From Acinetobacter qingfengensis (GTDB lineage Bacteria > Pseudomonadota > Gammaproteobacteria > Pseudomonadales > Moraxellaceae): a stretch of DNA of 64,000 bases. The notes beneath the pieces are model-generated. The model did no database searches and was not told where the DNA came from. It saw nothing but the letters and a program-made list of their open reading frames with translations. Every line of letters begins with the position of its first letter. Within the stretch, counting starts at the first letter, position 1. The DNA lies in the NCBI RefSeq assembly GCF_008693185.1, contig NZ_VXKN01000002.1, positions 310,001 to 374,000 on the forward strand. Direction: 5' to 3'. This document shows, in pieces, positions 37,409 through 46,590 of this stretch. A program made the translations under genes and the position numbers.

Positions 37409-38407
37409 TTATGTTTGTTCCAGATCCAGAACAATTTTACCAATATGTTGACTAGCTTCCATACATTGATGTGCTTGCTGTACATCTTCAAAATTAAAAG
37501 TTTTATAAACTAAAGGTTTACATTGACCTGTTTCAATCAATGGCCAAACATGATGTTCCAGATCTTCAGCAATTTTTTGTTTTTCTTGTTGGTCACGTGC
37601 CCGCATGGTTGAGCCGGTGACAATCAAGCGCTTTAACATAATTGCCTGTAAATCCACCTTATCCGCATAACGTCCGCCCATAAATCCAATAATCACCAGA
37701 CGACCATCTTTTTTAAGCAAATTAATATTTTTATTAAAATAAGATGCACCTACAATATCTAAAATTACATCTACGCCTTTTTGTTCAGTTTGCTGCAAAA
37801 TTTCTTGTTCAAAATCCTGTGTCTTATAATTGATGATATGACCAAAATCTGCCAGTGCTTGTACTTTGTCTTCAGCACCAACCGTTGCGAAAGCACGAAT
37901 TCCCATCGCTTTACACAAGCTTAATGCTGTTGAACCAATACCACTGGCACCACCATGGATCAACGCTGTTTCATATTTTTGTAATCGACCGATGGAAAAA
38001 ATATTAACCCAGACAGTAAAATAGGTTTCAGGGATTGCCGCAGCCTCAACATAAGTTAAATTTTTAGGTTTATGTAAAACCTGAGTGACATCAACCACAC
38101 AATACTCAGCATAACCGCCACCATTAGTTAAAGCACAAACCTGATCCCCTATCTGGAAACGTTGTACATTACCTCCTATTGCAACCACATCACCAGCAAC
38201 TTCCAATCCCGGAATATTGGTTACGCCTTTGGGCATAGGATATAAACCTTTACGTTGCAAAATATCTGGACGATTTATGCCTGCTGCACGTACTTTAATT
38301 AAGACTTCATCAGCTTTTGGTTGTGGAATATCAGTTTGACGAATTTGTAAAACTTCTGGTCCACCACTTTCGATGATTTCAATATAATTCATTTGCTGTT
38401 GTTGCAT
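37409..38407 (-). CDS. Zinc-free medium-chain oxidoreductase, PIG3/quinone reductase type
   Basis: 332 residues. The NADPH-quinone oxidoreductase branch of the MDR family: AGINRPDILQRKGLYPMPKG, PGLEVAGDVVAIGG and the nucleotide-binding HGGASGIGSTALSLCKAMG are typical of PIG3-like proteins, and no zinc cysteine cluster is seen. They reduce quinones or alkenals with NADPH; the true substrate is unknown. It begins with glutamine-rich MQQQQMNYIEI; an ATG at codon 6 is an alternative start. Confidence 0.88.
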   Translation of the reverse strand: MQQQQMNYIEIIESGGPEVLQIRQTDIPQPKADEVLIKVRAAGINRPDILQRKGLYPMPKGVTNIPGLEVAGDVVAIGGNVQRFQIGDQVCALTNGGGYAEYCVVDVTQVLHKPKNLTYVEAAAIPETYFTVWVNIFSIGRLQKYETALIHGGASGIGSTALSLCKAMGIRAFATVGAEDKVQALADFGHIINYKTQDFEQEILQQTEQKGVDVILDIVGASYFNKNINLLKKDGRLVIIGFMGGRYADKVDLQAIMLKRLIVTGSTMRARDQQEKQKIAEDLEHHVWPLIETGQCKPLVYKTFNFEDVQQAHQCMEASQHIGKIVLDLEQT

Positions 38408-38524
38408 AGATAAAATCCATTTAAATTAAAAACAATGAGTATTAACTGATTATAATGGGATCAAAAAATAATTTTGTATAGATTAGATGGAGAATGATAA
38501 AAAATAAAATCATTATAATAATTA

Positions 38525-38609
38525 TGGTGGGGGCGGAGAGACTCGAACTCTCACACCTTGCGGCGCTGGAACCTAAATCCAGTGCGTCTACCAATTTCGC
38601 CACGCCCCC
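38525..38609 (-). tRNA. tRNA-Leu (anticodon TAG), copy 1
   Basis: 85 bases with encoded CCA. Acceptor GGGGGCG pairs with CGCCCCC, anticodon stem CTGGA/TCCAG encloses TTTAGGT (anticodon TAG, reading CUA), a long variable arm marks class II, and TTCGAGT is the T loop. It is identical to the copy at 39019-39103. Confidence 0.95.
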
Positions 38610-38621
38610 GATGTGCTGCGT

Positions 38622-38650
38622 ATATTAGCAATGCAATCTGCATTTGCCAA
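38622..38650 (-). promoter_or_regulatory. Promoter of tRNA-Leu copy 1
   Basis: On the minus strand TTGGCA (38645-38650), a 17-bp spacer and TAATAT (38622-38627), ending 12 bp before the tRNA. Confidence 0.75.
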
Positions 38651-39018
38651 GCGCTTTTTATATTGTTTGCATATTAAAACAACAAACATCATTCTTTTTA
38701 AGAAAATTTAGACAAAATCTTTTTAATTCTCAATAGATTCTACAAGTTTATCAATACTTTTTATCATTCATATATATGCTGTAGAAAATAAAAATTTGAT
38801 CTATTGAATGTTATGAGAAATATTTATCTATACTTATTCAAGTCTACACATACAAAACCTATTAGCAATCAAACATAGTTAAAGCGATGAGAAGCTATAA
38901 ATGAATTAAATTTTGTATTTAAAAGAAAAGATAAATATGCTACTAAAAAATAAATGTGAGATGATTACTAATAAATGATATTAGAAATTAAATAATAACA
39001 TCGTTATAATGATTATTA
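38651..39018. other. AT-rich spacer between the two tRNA-Leu genes
   Basis: About 370 bp without a recognisable gene, RNA or array. It holds the copy 1 promoter's upstream flank and the 3' flank of copy 2. Confidence 0.5.
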
Positions 39019-39103
39019 TGGTGGGGGCGGAGAGACTCGAACTCTCACACCTTGCGGCGCTGGAACCTAAATCCAGTGCGTCTACCAATTTCGCCACGCC
39101 CCC
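39019..39103 (-). tRNA. tRNA-Leu (anticodon TAG), copy 2
   Basis: Same cloverleaf and 85-base length as copy 1 about 490 bp away, with encoded CCA. The identity continues about 27 bp into the 5' flank, through the -10 element. Confidence 0.95.
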
Positions 39104-39115
39104 GATGTGCTGCGT

Positions 39116-39144
39116 ATATTAGCAATGCGTTTGCTGTTTGCAAA
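39116..39144 (-). promoter_or_regulatory. Promoter of tRNA-Leu copy 2
   Basis: On the minus strand TTTGCA (39139-39144), a 17-bp spacer and TAATAT (39116-39121). Confidence 0.75.
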
Positions 39145-39178
39145 GGATTTTCTTTAAAAATTTCAACCAAATGCACAT

Positions 39179-40027
39179 TTAATCATCAATTTCTTGGGAT
39201 TTTCTTGGTTTTAATTCGCTTAAGGCATTAATTACCTCATTCAGAGTACTAAATCTATGTTGAAGCTGCTTTGCAAGCATCCGATCAAGTACAGATTGTA
39301 AATATTGTTTTGGCTCAACACATAACGGAATATCTTGTTGGCAATGCAATTGTGCCCAATGTCGATAAGTTTTACCTTGATACGGTTTTTTACCATTTAA
39401 TATTTCATAAAAACAGATTCCCAATGCATAAATATCACTTTGTATCGAACAACATCTCCCCAAAAATAATTCTGGCGCCATATAAGCTGGTGTACCTAAA
39501 GGCTGTATTTTTATATTTTGCTCTTGAATTTTTTGCGTTTGCGCAAAATCGAGTAATTTTATTTGATCTTGTTGTAAACAAAAATGTGATAATTTTAAAT
39601 CGGCATGCACATACCCCAAATCGTGTAATTGCTGAACTGTTTGACAAATTATCATAAAATTTTTGATTTTTTTGCCTAAAGACCAATCATTTAAAGTCAG
39701 TGTTTTTAATGTTGATTGATATGGCAATAACAAAAATTGTCCGCTTAAATTTAATTTAGATAATGCTGATCCATTAAAATTGCCAACAATATGATCATCA
39801 ACTTGATAAATATAAAATTCATGACAAAATTCTTGCTGTCGAAAACATTGATAACAAGCTATTTCATGCTGAAGTTCCTGCACAGTTGTAGAGTCTGCAT
39901 CCGCTGTTACCGCTTTCATAACCCAATCTTGTTTGGCAGACCTGATTTTTAATACATATTGACCAGATAGTTCTCTCGAATGTACACCAAGCGACTCAAC
40001 CATTTCCAGTTGCGACCAGTTAAACAT
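39179..40027 (-). CDS. Eukaryotic-like Ser/Thr protein kinase with atypical catalytic loop
   Basis: 282 residues, a single kinase domain with no transmembrane or PASTA region. The ATP-anchoring lysine is K38 (WVMKAV); the catalytic loop is HADLKLSHF with D143 and K145 present, but H148 replaces the magnesium-binding asparagine; the DFG motif is DFA (D160); the activation segment GTPAYMAPE is intact. It may be weakly active or use an altered metal arrangement. Its start codon immediately follows the patatin stop (TAAATG), so the two are one operon. Confidence 0.88.
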   Translation of the reverse strand: MFNWSQLEMVESLGVHSRELSGQYVLKIRSAKQDWVMKAVTADADSTTVQELQHEIACYQCFRQQEFCHEFYIYQVDDHIVGNFNGSALSKLNLSGQFLLLPYQSTLKTLTLNDWSLGKKIKNFMIICQTVQQLHDLGYVHADLKLSHFCLQQDQIKLLDFAQTQKIQEQNIKIQPLGTPAYMAPELFLGRCCSIQSDIYALGICFYEILNGKKPYQGKTYRHWAQLHCQQDIPLCVEPKQYLQSVLDRMLAKQLQHRFSTLNEVINALSELKPRKSQEIDD

Positions 40028-41527
40028 TTAATTCCCAACATTTATCTCAAGTTGTTGCACTTTAAGCGCATGTAAATGTTGTTCCAGTGCTTTTCCTACT
40101 CGAGCATGAGCTTCAATATTCGCAATTTTCGGCCAAGTTGCTCGTTCCCCTTCTCTTTGTAATGTTTTAAAAATTTTTTGATCAGGATTTTTTAACATAT
40201 ACGTAAAGTGCCTTAAACTAAAATTACCAATAATATTGATATCTCCATAATAACGTTGGCCAACAATCCCATAACTATTATCAATAACTTTCTGTACCAA
40301 TGGCACTCGTCCTAATCTGGCTCTTAAAAAGTCCATGGTTTCAAGCGTTAAATTTTTGCTTTGATTTCGAATAAAACGATTAGGCCAACTCAGTAAATCC
40401 TGTCGATAGCGCTCAACATCATTTTGCATAAACGGCACAATATGAGGATTGACCTGACAGGCAATAGAATAATTAATATTATATAATCTTGCCATTTTTT
40501 CCTGTGGAAAATCACTACGTACACTACCGTCGACCCAACGTGTACTCGCCATATAAGGGGTATAGGCGCCATCTTTGCGCTTAGTGGTTAAGCGTACAGG
40601 TGGAAATAAAAATGGTACTGCGCAAGATGCTAGTGTAGCACTCCATACCAATAAATCCGGTGCAGTAATTTCATTCATGATTCGTGGATTATATTCTGCT
40701 TCATAAGGCGCTACCACAATCGATGCATGACGGCCGGATTTTTCAAAGGCTTCACTAAACGTATACTCTCCCAGATTCTCTCGTAAAAATTTTTTCAACA
40801 CTTGAATATCGGCAATTCCCTGTCGATCACGCAACACTTTCATAAAGTTACGGAATTTGAAAACATGATCATAAAAACCCTCACCGTTGATCATATCCAG
40901 CAATTCTGTATCAGTTTTAGTGACAGCGACTCCGGTCATCAATGCGCCTGCACTTGAGCCTGAAACAACTTTTGGTAGTAAATCTTGTTCCATTAATGCT
41001 TTACATACACCGCTATGAAACAAACCTAGTGTGGCGCCACCAGAGAACATTAATGCAGGTTGTCCATAGGCATGCGAAGCTTCTTTAAAATATTTGATTT
41101 TTTCAACAAGTGAAAATGCATCAAACTGCTCAGAAGCAACATAAGCAAAGCATTCACTTACGGTTTCTATATATTCTTCAATTAATTTTTTTGTGCCAAC
41201 AAATGTATGGGCAAATAGTAAGGGATGTGCAATATTGGCAATATCGAAATTCAAACCTTCACGTAGAAACTGAGCCAACTCAAGTTGTTCATTCGCCATT
41301 CTTAAGCGTTTAATTCTGGTTAGACGATGCGCAATAAATTCAGAACCGTAATATGGTGAAGCATTTTCATATTTCCATGCCTCTAGTCCAGTCACTTTAT
41401 CTAATTCCAGTGCAATTTCTTTCCACTGCGCATAATTTTCAGCATACTGTAAATCCCGTTTTAGCGTGGCAATACGATAACGTTGATGTGAATTAAGCTT
41501 TGCTGGATTATATTGCTGCATATACAC
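40028..41527 (-). CDS. Patatin-like phospholipase with N-terminal DUF3336
   Basis: 499 residues. The N-terminal about 140 residues (QYAENYAQWKEIALELDKV, FGTEF-like YYGSEFIAHR) match DUF3336, known from fungal triacylglycerol lipases and bacterial patatins. The patatin domain has the oxyanion GGATLGLFHSG, nucleophile S192 in GSSAG, and the dyad aspartate in WVDGSVRSD. It should be a serine lipase or phospholipase, probably cytosolic or membrane-associated. It is directly followed by the kinase gene; an ATG two codons later is an alternative start. Confidence 0.92.
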   Translation of the reverse strand: MYMQQYNPAKLNSHQRYRIATLKRDLQYAENYAQWKEIALELDKVTGLEAWKYENASPYYGSEFIAHRLTRIKRLRMANEQLELAQFLREGLNFDIANIAHPLLFAHTFVGTKKLIEEYIETVSECFAYVASEQFDAFSLVEKIKYFKEASHAYGQPALMFSGGATLGLFHSGVCKALMEQDLLPKVVSGSSAGALMTGVAVTKTDTELLDMINGEGFYDHVFKFRNFMKVLRDRQGIADIQVLKKFLRENLGEYTFSEAFEKSGRHASIVVAPYEAEYNPRIMNEITAPDLLVWSATLASCAVPFLFPPVRLTTKRKDGAYTPYMASTRWVDGSVRSDFPQEKMARLYNINYSIACQVNPHIVPFMQNDVERYRQDLLSWPNRFIRNQSKNLTLETMDFLRARLGRVPLVQKVIDNSYGIVGQRYYGDINIIGNFSLRHFTYMLKNPDQKIFKTLQREGERATWPKIANIEAHARVGKALEQHLHALKVQQLEINVGN

Positions 41528-41663
41528 AATTTTTCCCTATATGATGTGAGCCATAGACCAAGTCAATGTCTAGTGTGTCTTACTATCTATAAACCGGACT
41601 GGATACACAAGGACAAAAGTGCTTAAATTTGCATACAAATAGTTTTTTTTGGAATAATAAAAT

Positions 41664-42539
41664 ATGGCAAGCATCGAATTACCTGACGAGTTTTTGCAGT
41701 TACTACAACAATTGGCTATTCAGGTGCAACAACAACTCCCCCCAGTACGCAGTGCCCCTGATTTTACAGCTCCGGCTTATTTCTGGAAAAATCAGCAACT
41801 CAATTCGATAAATTCTCCAAAAAAAATTCATCTGGATGATTTAAAAGGTATTGAAACGCAAAAAGAAAAAATTGTAAAAAACACCCTGCAATTTATTAAG
41901 GGATTGCCAGCCAATGACGTGCTGTTAACTGGTGCCCGTGGTACAGGTAAATCCTCACTGGTACGTGCTTTATTAACAGATTATCAAGATCAGGGATTGC
42001 GTATTATTGAGATTGAACGAGATGATTTAAAAGATCTACCGCTAATCCGCGAACAAATTAAAAATCGTCCGGAAAAATACATCGTGTACTGTGATGATAT
42101 GGCATTTAATGCAGAAGATGAAAATTATCGTAGTTTAAAAAGCGCACTGGATGGTTCATTACAATCAGGAGCCGATAATATTTTAATCTATGCTACATCC
42201 AATCGCCGTCATTTATTGCCTGAATTTATGCATGAAAATACACCTGTGCGTAAAGTCGATGTTCCACAATATACCGAACTACACCCACAGGAAGCCATTG
42301 AAGAAAAAATATCTCTTTCTGACCGTTTTGGATTATGGTTATCTTTTTACCCAATGGATCAACAGCTTTATTTGGAAGTTGTACAACACTGGTTAGGTCA
42401 GGACAATGTACAATTATCGGATGAGGCTCGAGCTGAAGCATTGCGTTGGTGCCAGTTACGTGGTCAGCGTTCTGGTCGTGCAGCCAGTCAATTTGCCAGA
42501 CATTGGATTGGACAAACACAGTTACAACAACAATCATAA
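41664..42539 (+). CDS. DUF815 family AAA+-type ATPase
   Basis: 291 residues. DUF815 proteins are P-loop ATPases of unknown role. The Walker A is LTGARGTGKSSLVRALL, Walker B is YIVYCDDMAFNAED, and sensor-like IYATSNRRHLLPEFM and C-terminal LRGQRSGRAASQFARHW are typical. It diverges from the patatin gene. No signal peptide. The start at 41664 is reasonable but lacks a strong ribosome-binding site. Confidence 0.9.
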   Translation: MASIELPDEFLQLLQQLAIQVQQQLPPVRSAPDFTAPAYFWKNQQLNSINSPKKIHLDDLKGIETQKEKIVKNTLQFIKGLPANDVLLTGARGTGKSSLVRALLTDYQDQGLRIIEIERDDLKDLPLIREQIKNRPEKYIVYCDDMAFNAEDENYRSLKSALDGSLQSGADNILIYATSNRRHLLPEFMHENTPVRKVDVPQYTELHPQEAIEEKISLSDRFGLWLSFYPMDQQLYLEVVQHWLGQDNVQLSDEARAEALRWCQLRGQRSGRAASQFARHWIGQTQLQQQS

Positions 42540-42570
42540 AATACAAAGCAGGGATAAATGATTTTCCTGG

Positions 42571-42969
42571 TCATTTACCCTGCTCAAAATGTTTAATAAT
42601 TGAACAGGACTCAATGGTTCCAACCGTTGTACAAGAGCTACGAATATCCAGTAATTTTTCTCTAAATTTCTGCAATTGCATGATTTTTTGATCAAGTGCA
42701 GTAATATGCTGTGTGATTAAATCATTGACTGTATGACAACACCTTGCCTTATCCTGCAATAAGAAAATTAATTGTTCAATTTCAGCAATAGAAATATCCA
42801 GATCACGGCAGTTTCGAATAAAAAGTAAACGCTCAAGGACTACATCATCATAAAAATAATAGCCATTTTCTGCTTTTAATGTAGGTTTGAGTAAACCTTT
42901 CTGCAGATAAAAACGTATTGCATCAGTTGTTGTATTGGCCTTTTTTGCAAGATCAGAAATTAAATACAT
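42571..42969 (-). CDS. MerR-family metal-responsive regulator (CadR/ZntR/PbrR type)
   Basis: 132 residues. N-terminal MerR helix-turn-helix (ISDLAKKANTTTDAIRFYLQKGLL) and a dimerising coiled coil. Metal ligands are C77 and C78 at the start of the coil, then C113 and C122 in a C-terminal loop, much like ZntR (C79, C114, C124) and CadR. It should sense Zn, Cd or Pb. It diverges from a cation transporter across a typical MerR promoter. Confidence 0.9.
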   Translation of the reverse strand: MYLISDLAKKANTTTDAIRFYLQKGLLKPTLKAENGYYFYDDVVLERLLFIRNCRDLDISIAEIEQLIFLLQDKARCCHTVNDLITQHITALDQKIMQLQKFREKLLDIRSSCTTVGTIESCSIIKHFEQGK

Positions 42970-42978
42970 ATTTACCTC

Positions 42979-43010
42979 TTGACCATGGGGTTACACCATT
43001 GTTTTAAATA
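42979..43010 (+). promoter_or_regulatory. MerR-type promoter of the cation transporter
   Basis: TTGACC (42979-42984) and TTAAAT (43004-43009) are separated by 19 bp, longer than the standard 17. The spacer contains the imperfect palindrome ATGGGGTTACACCAT. Over-long spacing with a central palindrome is the mark of MerR-family activation. Confidence 0.8.
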
Positions 43011-43040
43011 AGTCTATTCCATCGAAATGAGCGCGTAAAC

Positions 43041-43673
43041 ATGGCTTGCTGTTGTACTCCACCACCTGCCCCAAAACATGATCATAAATTTAAAATTGTT
43101 TTATGGTTAGCATTAATTTTAAATTTAACGATGTTTCTCGTTGAAATTCTTGGGGGACTATACACACACTCCTCTTCACTTTGGGCAGATGCATTGGATT
43201 TTTTTGGCGATAGCGCAAATTATGCTATTTCTCTAGCAGTTATCGGTTTAAGTTTGTACTGGCGAGCAACTGCGGCATTAATTAAAGGTTTAACCATGTT
43301 AATTTTTGCAGGGATTGTTATTGGAAAAACAGTTTTTGCCTATTTTCAAGGTATTCCTCCAGAACCCATTGCTATGGGTATGATTGCGCTTTTAGCACTT
43401 GTGGTCAATATTGTCTGTGCACTCTTGCTTTATAAATTTAGAAGCGGTGATGCCAATATGCAATCTGTCTGGTTATGTAGTCGCAATGATGCAATTGCCA
43501 ATATTGCAGTCATTTTTGCTGCTATCGGAGTATTTGGCACAGGGAGTATTTTACCTGATTTTATTGTTGCCATGATTATGGCAGTTTTAGGGATTAGTGC
43601 AGGAATCACCATTGTACGCCTAGCAATAAAAGAAAGAAAAGGACAAATTTCTACAACGGATCAATGCTGCTAA
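43041..43673 (+). CDS. Small cation transporter, CDF-like, with cysteine-rich ends
   Basis: 210 residues, about six membrane segments. HSSSLWADALDFFGDSANY is the CDF metal site with two aspartates in the second membrane segment; SRNDAIANIAVI is the corresponding second site. It lacks the cytosolic C-terminal domain of typical CDF exporters (about 300 residues). The termini carry cysteines: MACCCTPPP at the start and QCC at the end, suggesting thiophilic metal handling. Regulation by the divergent MerR protein is expected. Probable efflux of Zn, Cd or a similar ion. Confidence 0.85.
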   Translation: MACCCTPPPAPKHDHKFKIVLWLALILNLTMFLVEILGGLYTHSSSLWADALDFFGDSANYAISLAVIGLSLYWRATAALIKGLTMLIFAGIVIGKTVFAYFQGIPPEPIAMGMIALLALVVNIVCALLLYKFRSGDANMQSVWLCSRNDAIANIAVIFAAIGVFGTGSILPDFIVAMIMAVLGISAGITIVRLAIKERKGQISTTDQCC

Positions 43674-43678
43674 TTTTT

Positions 43679-43713
43679 AACAATGAGTAAATCATCATCA
43701 TTTACTCATTGTT
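43679..43713. terminator. Bidirectional hairpin between the cation transporter and tsaD
   Basis: AACAATGAGTAAAT and its perfect 14-bp complement around a 7-base loop lie between the two convergent stops. Confidence 0.8.
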
Positions 43714-43725
43714 TATTTAAAGTAA

Positions 43726-44742
43726 TCAGGGTTTTGTAACTAAACTTAATTCTGTCATCGGCCAACGTGGGGTTGTCGTTACTGCCAAATCATCTCCTTG
43801 CCCAGCTTTGAGCCGTTGATAACCTGCAAAAGCAATCATTGCGCCATTATCTGTACATAAAGCTGGTTCGGCATAGTAGACTTTCGCTCCCATACCATTT
43901 AATGATTTTTCTAGTTTTTCTCTTAAACGTTGATTGGCACTGACACCACCAGCAATCACCAGTTGTTTAAGCCCAGTATGTTTTAATGCTTTGATTGATT
44001 TTTTAACCAATGTATCAACAACAGCCTCCTGAAAAGATGCAGCAATATCTGCTTCACGCGATTGCCCTTGCACTGCTTTGATTTGGCTAGACACTGCGGT
44101 TTTCAGACCACTAAAAGAAAAGTTTAAGGCTTGGTGCATCAACGGGCGTGGAAATGCGAATGCTTCTGGGTCACCATTTAATGCAAGTTTGGCAATCTGT
44201 GGGCCGCCGGGATAAGGTAAATTCAGCATTTTAGCCACTTTATCAAAGGCCTCTCCTGCCGCATCATCAATGGATTCGCCTAATAACTCATACTCTCCTA
44301 GTGCATGTGCTGCCATTAGTTGCGTGTGCCCGCCAGAAACCAGCAATGCCACAAAAGGAAATTGTGGTGGATTCTTGGATAATAAAGGTGCCAATAAATG
44401 CCCTTCCATGTGATGCACACCAATTGCAGGCTTATCCAAAGCAAATGCCAACGTCCGTCCAAACAATGCACCTGTCATCAAGGCGCCCATTAGACCTGGC
44501 CCACGAGTGTAAGCCACTGCATCAATCTGTGATTTTTTTACATGACTTTGTAACAATAATTCATTCAGTAAAGGAATTAATTTTCGCACATGATCGCGAG
44601 AGGCCAGTTCTGGCACAACCCCCCCATATTCCGCATGAAGTTTAATTTGACTATACAACACTTGACCAATCAAGCCTTGCTCACTGTCATACAATGCCAG
44701 TCCTGTTTCATCGCATGAAGTTTCCAAGCCAAGTACAATCAT
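43726..44742 (-). CDS. tsaD: tRNA N6-adenosine threonylcarbamoyltransferase
   Basis: 338 residues, the usual length. TsaD installs threonylcarbamoyl on A37 of ANN-decoding tRNAs, acting with TsaB and TsaE. The N-terminal [13 protein letters not shown], metal ligands in [16 protein letters not shown] and [17 protein letters not shown] are conserved. It is divergent from rpsU, the standard arrangement in gammaproteobacteria. Confidence 0.97.
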   Translation of the reverse strand: MIVLGLETSCDETGLALYDSEQGLIGQVLYSQIKLHAEYGGVVPELASRDHVRKLIPLLNELLLQSHVKKSQIDAVAYTRGPGLMGALMTGALFGRTLAFALDKPAIGVHHMEGHLLAPLLSKNPPQFPFVALLVSGGHTQLMAAHALGEYELLGESIDDAAGEAFDKVAKMLNLPYPGGPQIAKLALNGDPEAFAFPRPLMHQALNFSFSGLKTAVSSQIKAVQGQSREADIAASFQEAVVDTLVKKSIKALKHTGLKQLVIAGGVSANQRLREKLEKSLNGMGAKVYYAEPALCTDNGAMIAFAGYQRLKAGQGDDLAVTTTPRWPMTELSLVTKP

Positions 44743-44794
44743 GTCAAAAATGCCTATTTATACGGTTAAAATATCGGTAGAACCTATTATAGAC

Positions 44795-44823
44795 TTGTAT
44801 AAAACAATGTAAAAGCGTAAAAT
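44795..44823 (+). promoter_or_regulatory. Probable rpsU promoter
   Basis: TTGTAT and TAAAAT with a 17-bp spacer, about 65 bp before the rpsU start. A leader hairpin follows at 44840-44860. Confidence 0.55.
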
Positions 44824-44839
44824 GCTGCACTCACTTACC

Positions 44840-44860
44840 GTAAGTACGTGGCGTACTTAC
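44840..44860 (+). promoter_or_regulatory. Leader hairpin of rpsU
   Basis: GTAAGTAC and GTACTTAC with a 5-base loop, about 30 bp before the rpsU start codon. It may stabilise or regulate the leader. Confidence 0.4.
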
Positions 44861-44889
44861 ATTATCGATCATCCAACAGAGGATTCTAC

Positions 44890-45105
44890 ATGCCACAAGT
44901 TAAATTGAAAGAAGGCGAACCAGTTGACGTTGCTATCCGTCGTTTTAAACGTTCTTGCGAAAAAGCAGGTATTTTGGCTGACGTTCGTAAACGTGAATTT
45001 TACGAAAAACCAACTCAAGAACGTAAACGTAAAAAAGCAGCAGCAGTAAAACGTTATCAAAAAAAACTTGCTCGTGAATCTGTACGTACAACTCGCCTTT
45101 ACTAA
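44890..45105 (+). CDS. rpsU: Ribosomal protein S21
   Basis: 71 residues starting [19 protein letters not shown], the canonical S21 start; a longer frame upstream is rejected because AGAGGA precedes this ATG. The C-terminus is strongly basic ([20 protein letters not shown]). It is a small-subunit protein needed for base-pairing of mRNA with 16S rRNA. It probably shares a transcript with yqeY, 24 bp downstream, as in related bacteria. Confidence 0.98.
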   Translation: MPQVKLKEGEPVDVAIRRFKRSCEKAGILADVRKREFYEKPTQERKRKKAAAVKRYQKKLARESVRTTRLY

Positions 45106-45129
45106 TTAATTTGTGAATTGAGAACTGCA

Positions 45130-45576
45130 ATGACCACTTTAAAAACTCAAATTACCGAAACATTAAAAACTGAAATGAAAGCAAAAAACATGGCAGTTGT
45201 AACGGTGATCCGTGGTCTACAGGCAGCAATCAAGCAAATCGAAGTAGATGAACGTATTGAACTTGACGATAAACAAGTTCTAAATGTCATTGAAAAACAG
45301 GTTAAACAACGTAAAGAATCGATCAAAGCCTATGCAGGTGCTGGTCGTGATGATTTAGCTAGTAAAGAACAAGCCGAACTTGAGGTTTTATCTCAATTTC
45401 TACCAGAAGCTATGACTGAGGAAGAGCTTGATTCTCTCATTGCGCAAACAATTACAGCGCAAGAAGCAACTAGCATGAAAGATATGGGTAAGGTGATGAA
45501 TTCTCTACGTCCGATCATAGCCGGGCGTGCCGATCCTGCACAAGTGTCTGCCAAAATTAAAGCAAAACTTGCTTAA
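45130..45576 (+). CDS. yqeY: GatB/YqeY domain protein
   Basis: 148 residues. It is a stand-alone YqeY protein: helical N-terminal half (LKTEMKAKNMAVVTVIRGLQAA) and C-terminal half (FLPEAMTEEELDSLIAQTI, MKDMGKVMNSLRPIIAGRAD), homologous to the tail domain of GatB of the tRNA amidotransferase. Its exact role is unknown; it is often located between rpsU and dnaG. Here the next gene is not dnaG. An alternative ATG four codons earlier is less likely. Confidence 0.94.
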   Translation: MTTLKTQITETLKTEMKAKNMAVVTVIRGLQAAIKQIEVDERIELDDKQVLNVIEKQVKQRKESIKAYAGAGRDDLASKEQAELEVLSQFLPEAMTEEELDSLIAQTITAQEATSMKDMGKVMNSLRPIIAGRADPAQVSAKIKAKLA

Positions 45577-45669
45577 ATCTTCAATCTGGCTGTTCTACTA
45601 TAATTATTCGTTATCATATATAACTTTTAGTGACCTTCCCCCACATGATATAAAAAAATCAAATTACAC

Positions 45670-46053
45670 TTATTGATAATTGCAACTTACTCCTTGTCTT
45701 TTTAAAGTCTGTACCAATGGTTCAGCATTTACCTTATTGACAAAATCTGCTTTGCTCAACATGGCTCCCGGTCCTGTAAAGAGTTGTCGATTTATATCGT
45801 AAGCTGCAAAATTTTCGTCAATACTTTGTTGCATCAAAGCGCAATATTGTATTGTTTGTTGAGGGTTTAAATGCGTTGCTGATGGATCCAGTTGAGCAAT
45901 GAATTGTTTTAATCGAGTAGCATGTTGTGCGTTAATATTTTCCATTAACTGTGCAAATTGATTCAGATTTCTAACCTGATAATTATTTTTTGCCTGCGCT
46001 AAAGAACTAATTAATAAACTCACTATCCCCAAAATACTGATTATTTTTTTCAT
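45670..46053 (-). CDS. Exported hypothetical protein, 127 residues
   Basis: From ATG 46053 the protein begins with a classical signal peptide, MKKIISILGIVSLLISSLAQA, cut likely after AQA. A longer frame to 46095 would spoil the signal and is rejected. The mature part is soluble, helical and has two cysteines (YCALM, GVSCNYQ) that may form a disulfide. Probably periplasmic. No family is recognised. Confidence 0.75.
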   Translation of the reverse strand: MKKIISILGIVSLLISSLAQAKNNYQVRNLNQFAQLMENINAQHATRLKQFIAQLDPSATHLNPQQTIQYCALMQQSIDENFAAYDINRQLFTGPGAMLSKADFVNKVNAEPLVQTLKRQGVSCNYQ

Positions 46054-46357
46054 TAGTGCATATTCCTTCCAGTTTTCATATTTCAAATATAACAATAGAG
46101 TTTAGCATAAGGTGTTTCAGCTGATGTAAACCACTATAAGAAAATTTTACCATTCAGGACACGACAACCTATTCAAAATATTTTTCATCCTTAAAACTTA
46201 ACCCTCAGCATTACACCCAAGATTTATTCATAACAAGATAGATCATCTATATTTGCTATTTTTGAAGCTAGAAATCACAGCAGTACCATTCAACTTCCAC
46301 TATACTAGTCTGATGATAGGCAGAGTTTTACCACCGAATCAGCGCACGGAGTAAGTT
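46054..46357. other. Intergenic region before rubA
   Basis: 304 bp between the divergent exported protein and rubA. A good -10 hexamer (TATACT, 46301-46306) is visible but without a clear -35. No gene or RNA is seen. Confidence 0.45.
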
Positions 46358-46522
46358 ATGAAAAAATATCAATGTATCGTATGTGGTTGGATCTATGATG
46401 AGGCATTAGGCTGGCCAGAAGACGGTATTGTTGCAGGGACGAAATGGGAAGATATTCCTGAAGACTGGACATGCCCTGATTGTGGAGTGTCTAAAGCTGA
46501 TTTTGAAATGATTGAGATTTAA
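46358..46522 (+). CDS. rubA: Rubredoxin
   Basis: 54 residues with the FeS4 cysteines C6, C9, C39 and C42 (CIVCG and CPDCG). GGAG precedes the ATG by seven bases. In Acinetobacter RubA carries electrons from RubB to the alkane hydroxylase AlkM, which is encoded elsewhere. The gene starts the rubA-rubB-estB-oxyR cluster known from A. baylyi. Confidence 0.97.
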   Translation: MKKYQCIVCGWIYDEALGWPEDGIVAGTKWEDIPEDWTCPDCGVSKADFEMIEI

Positions 46523-46590
46523 TGACAATACAACCACGTAGTTCAGTCTACGTGGTTTTGATAAAAATATTGACGTAATGGAGTAAGACA

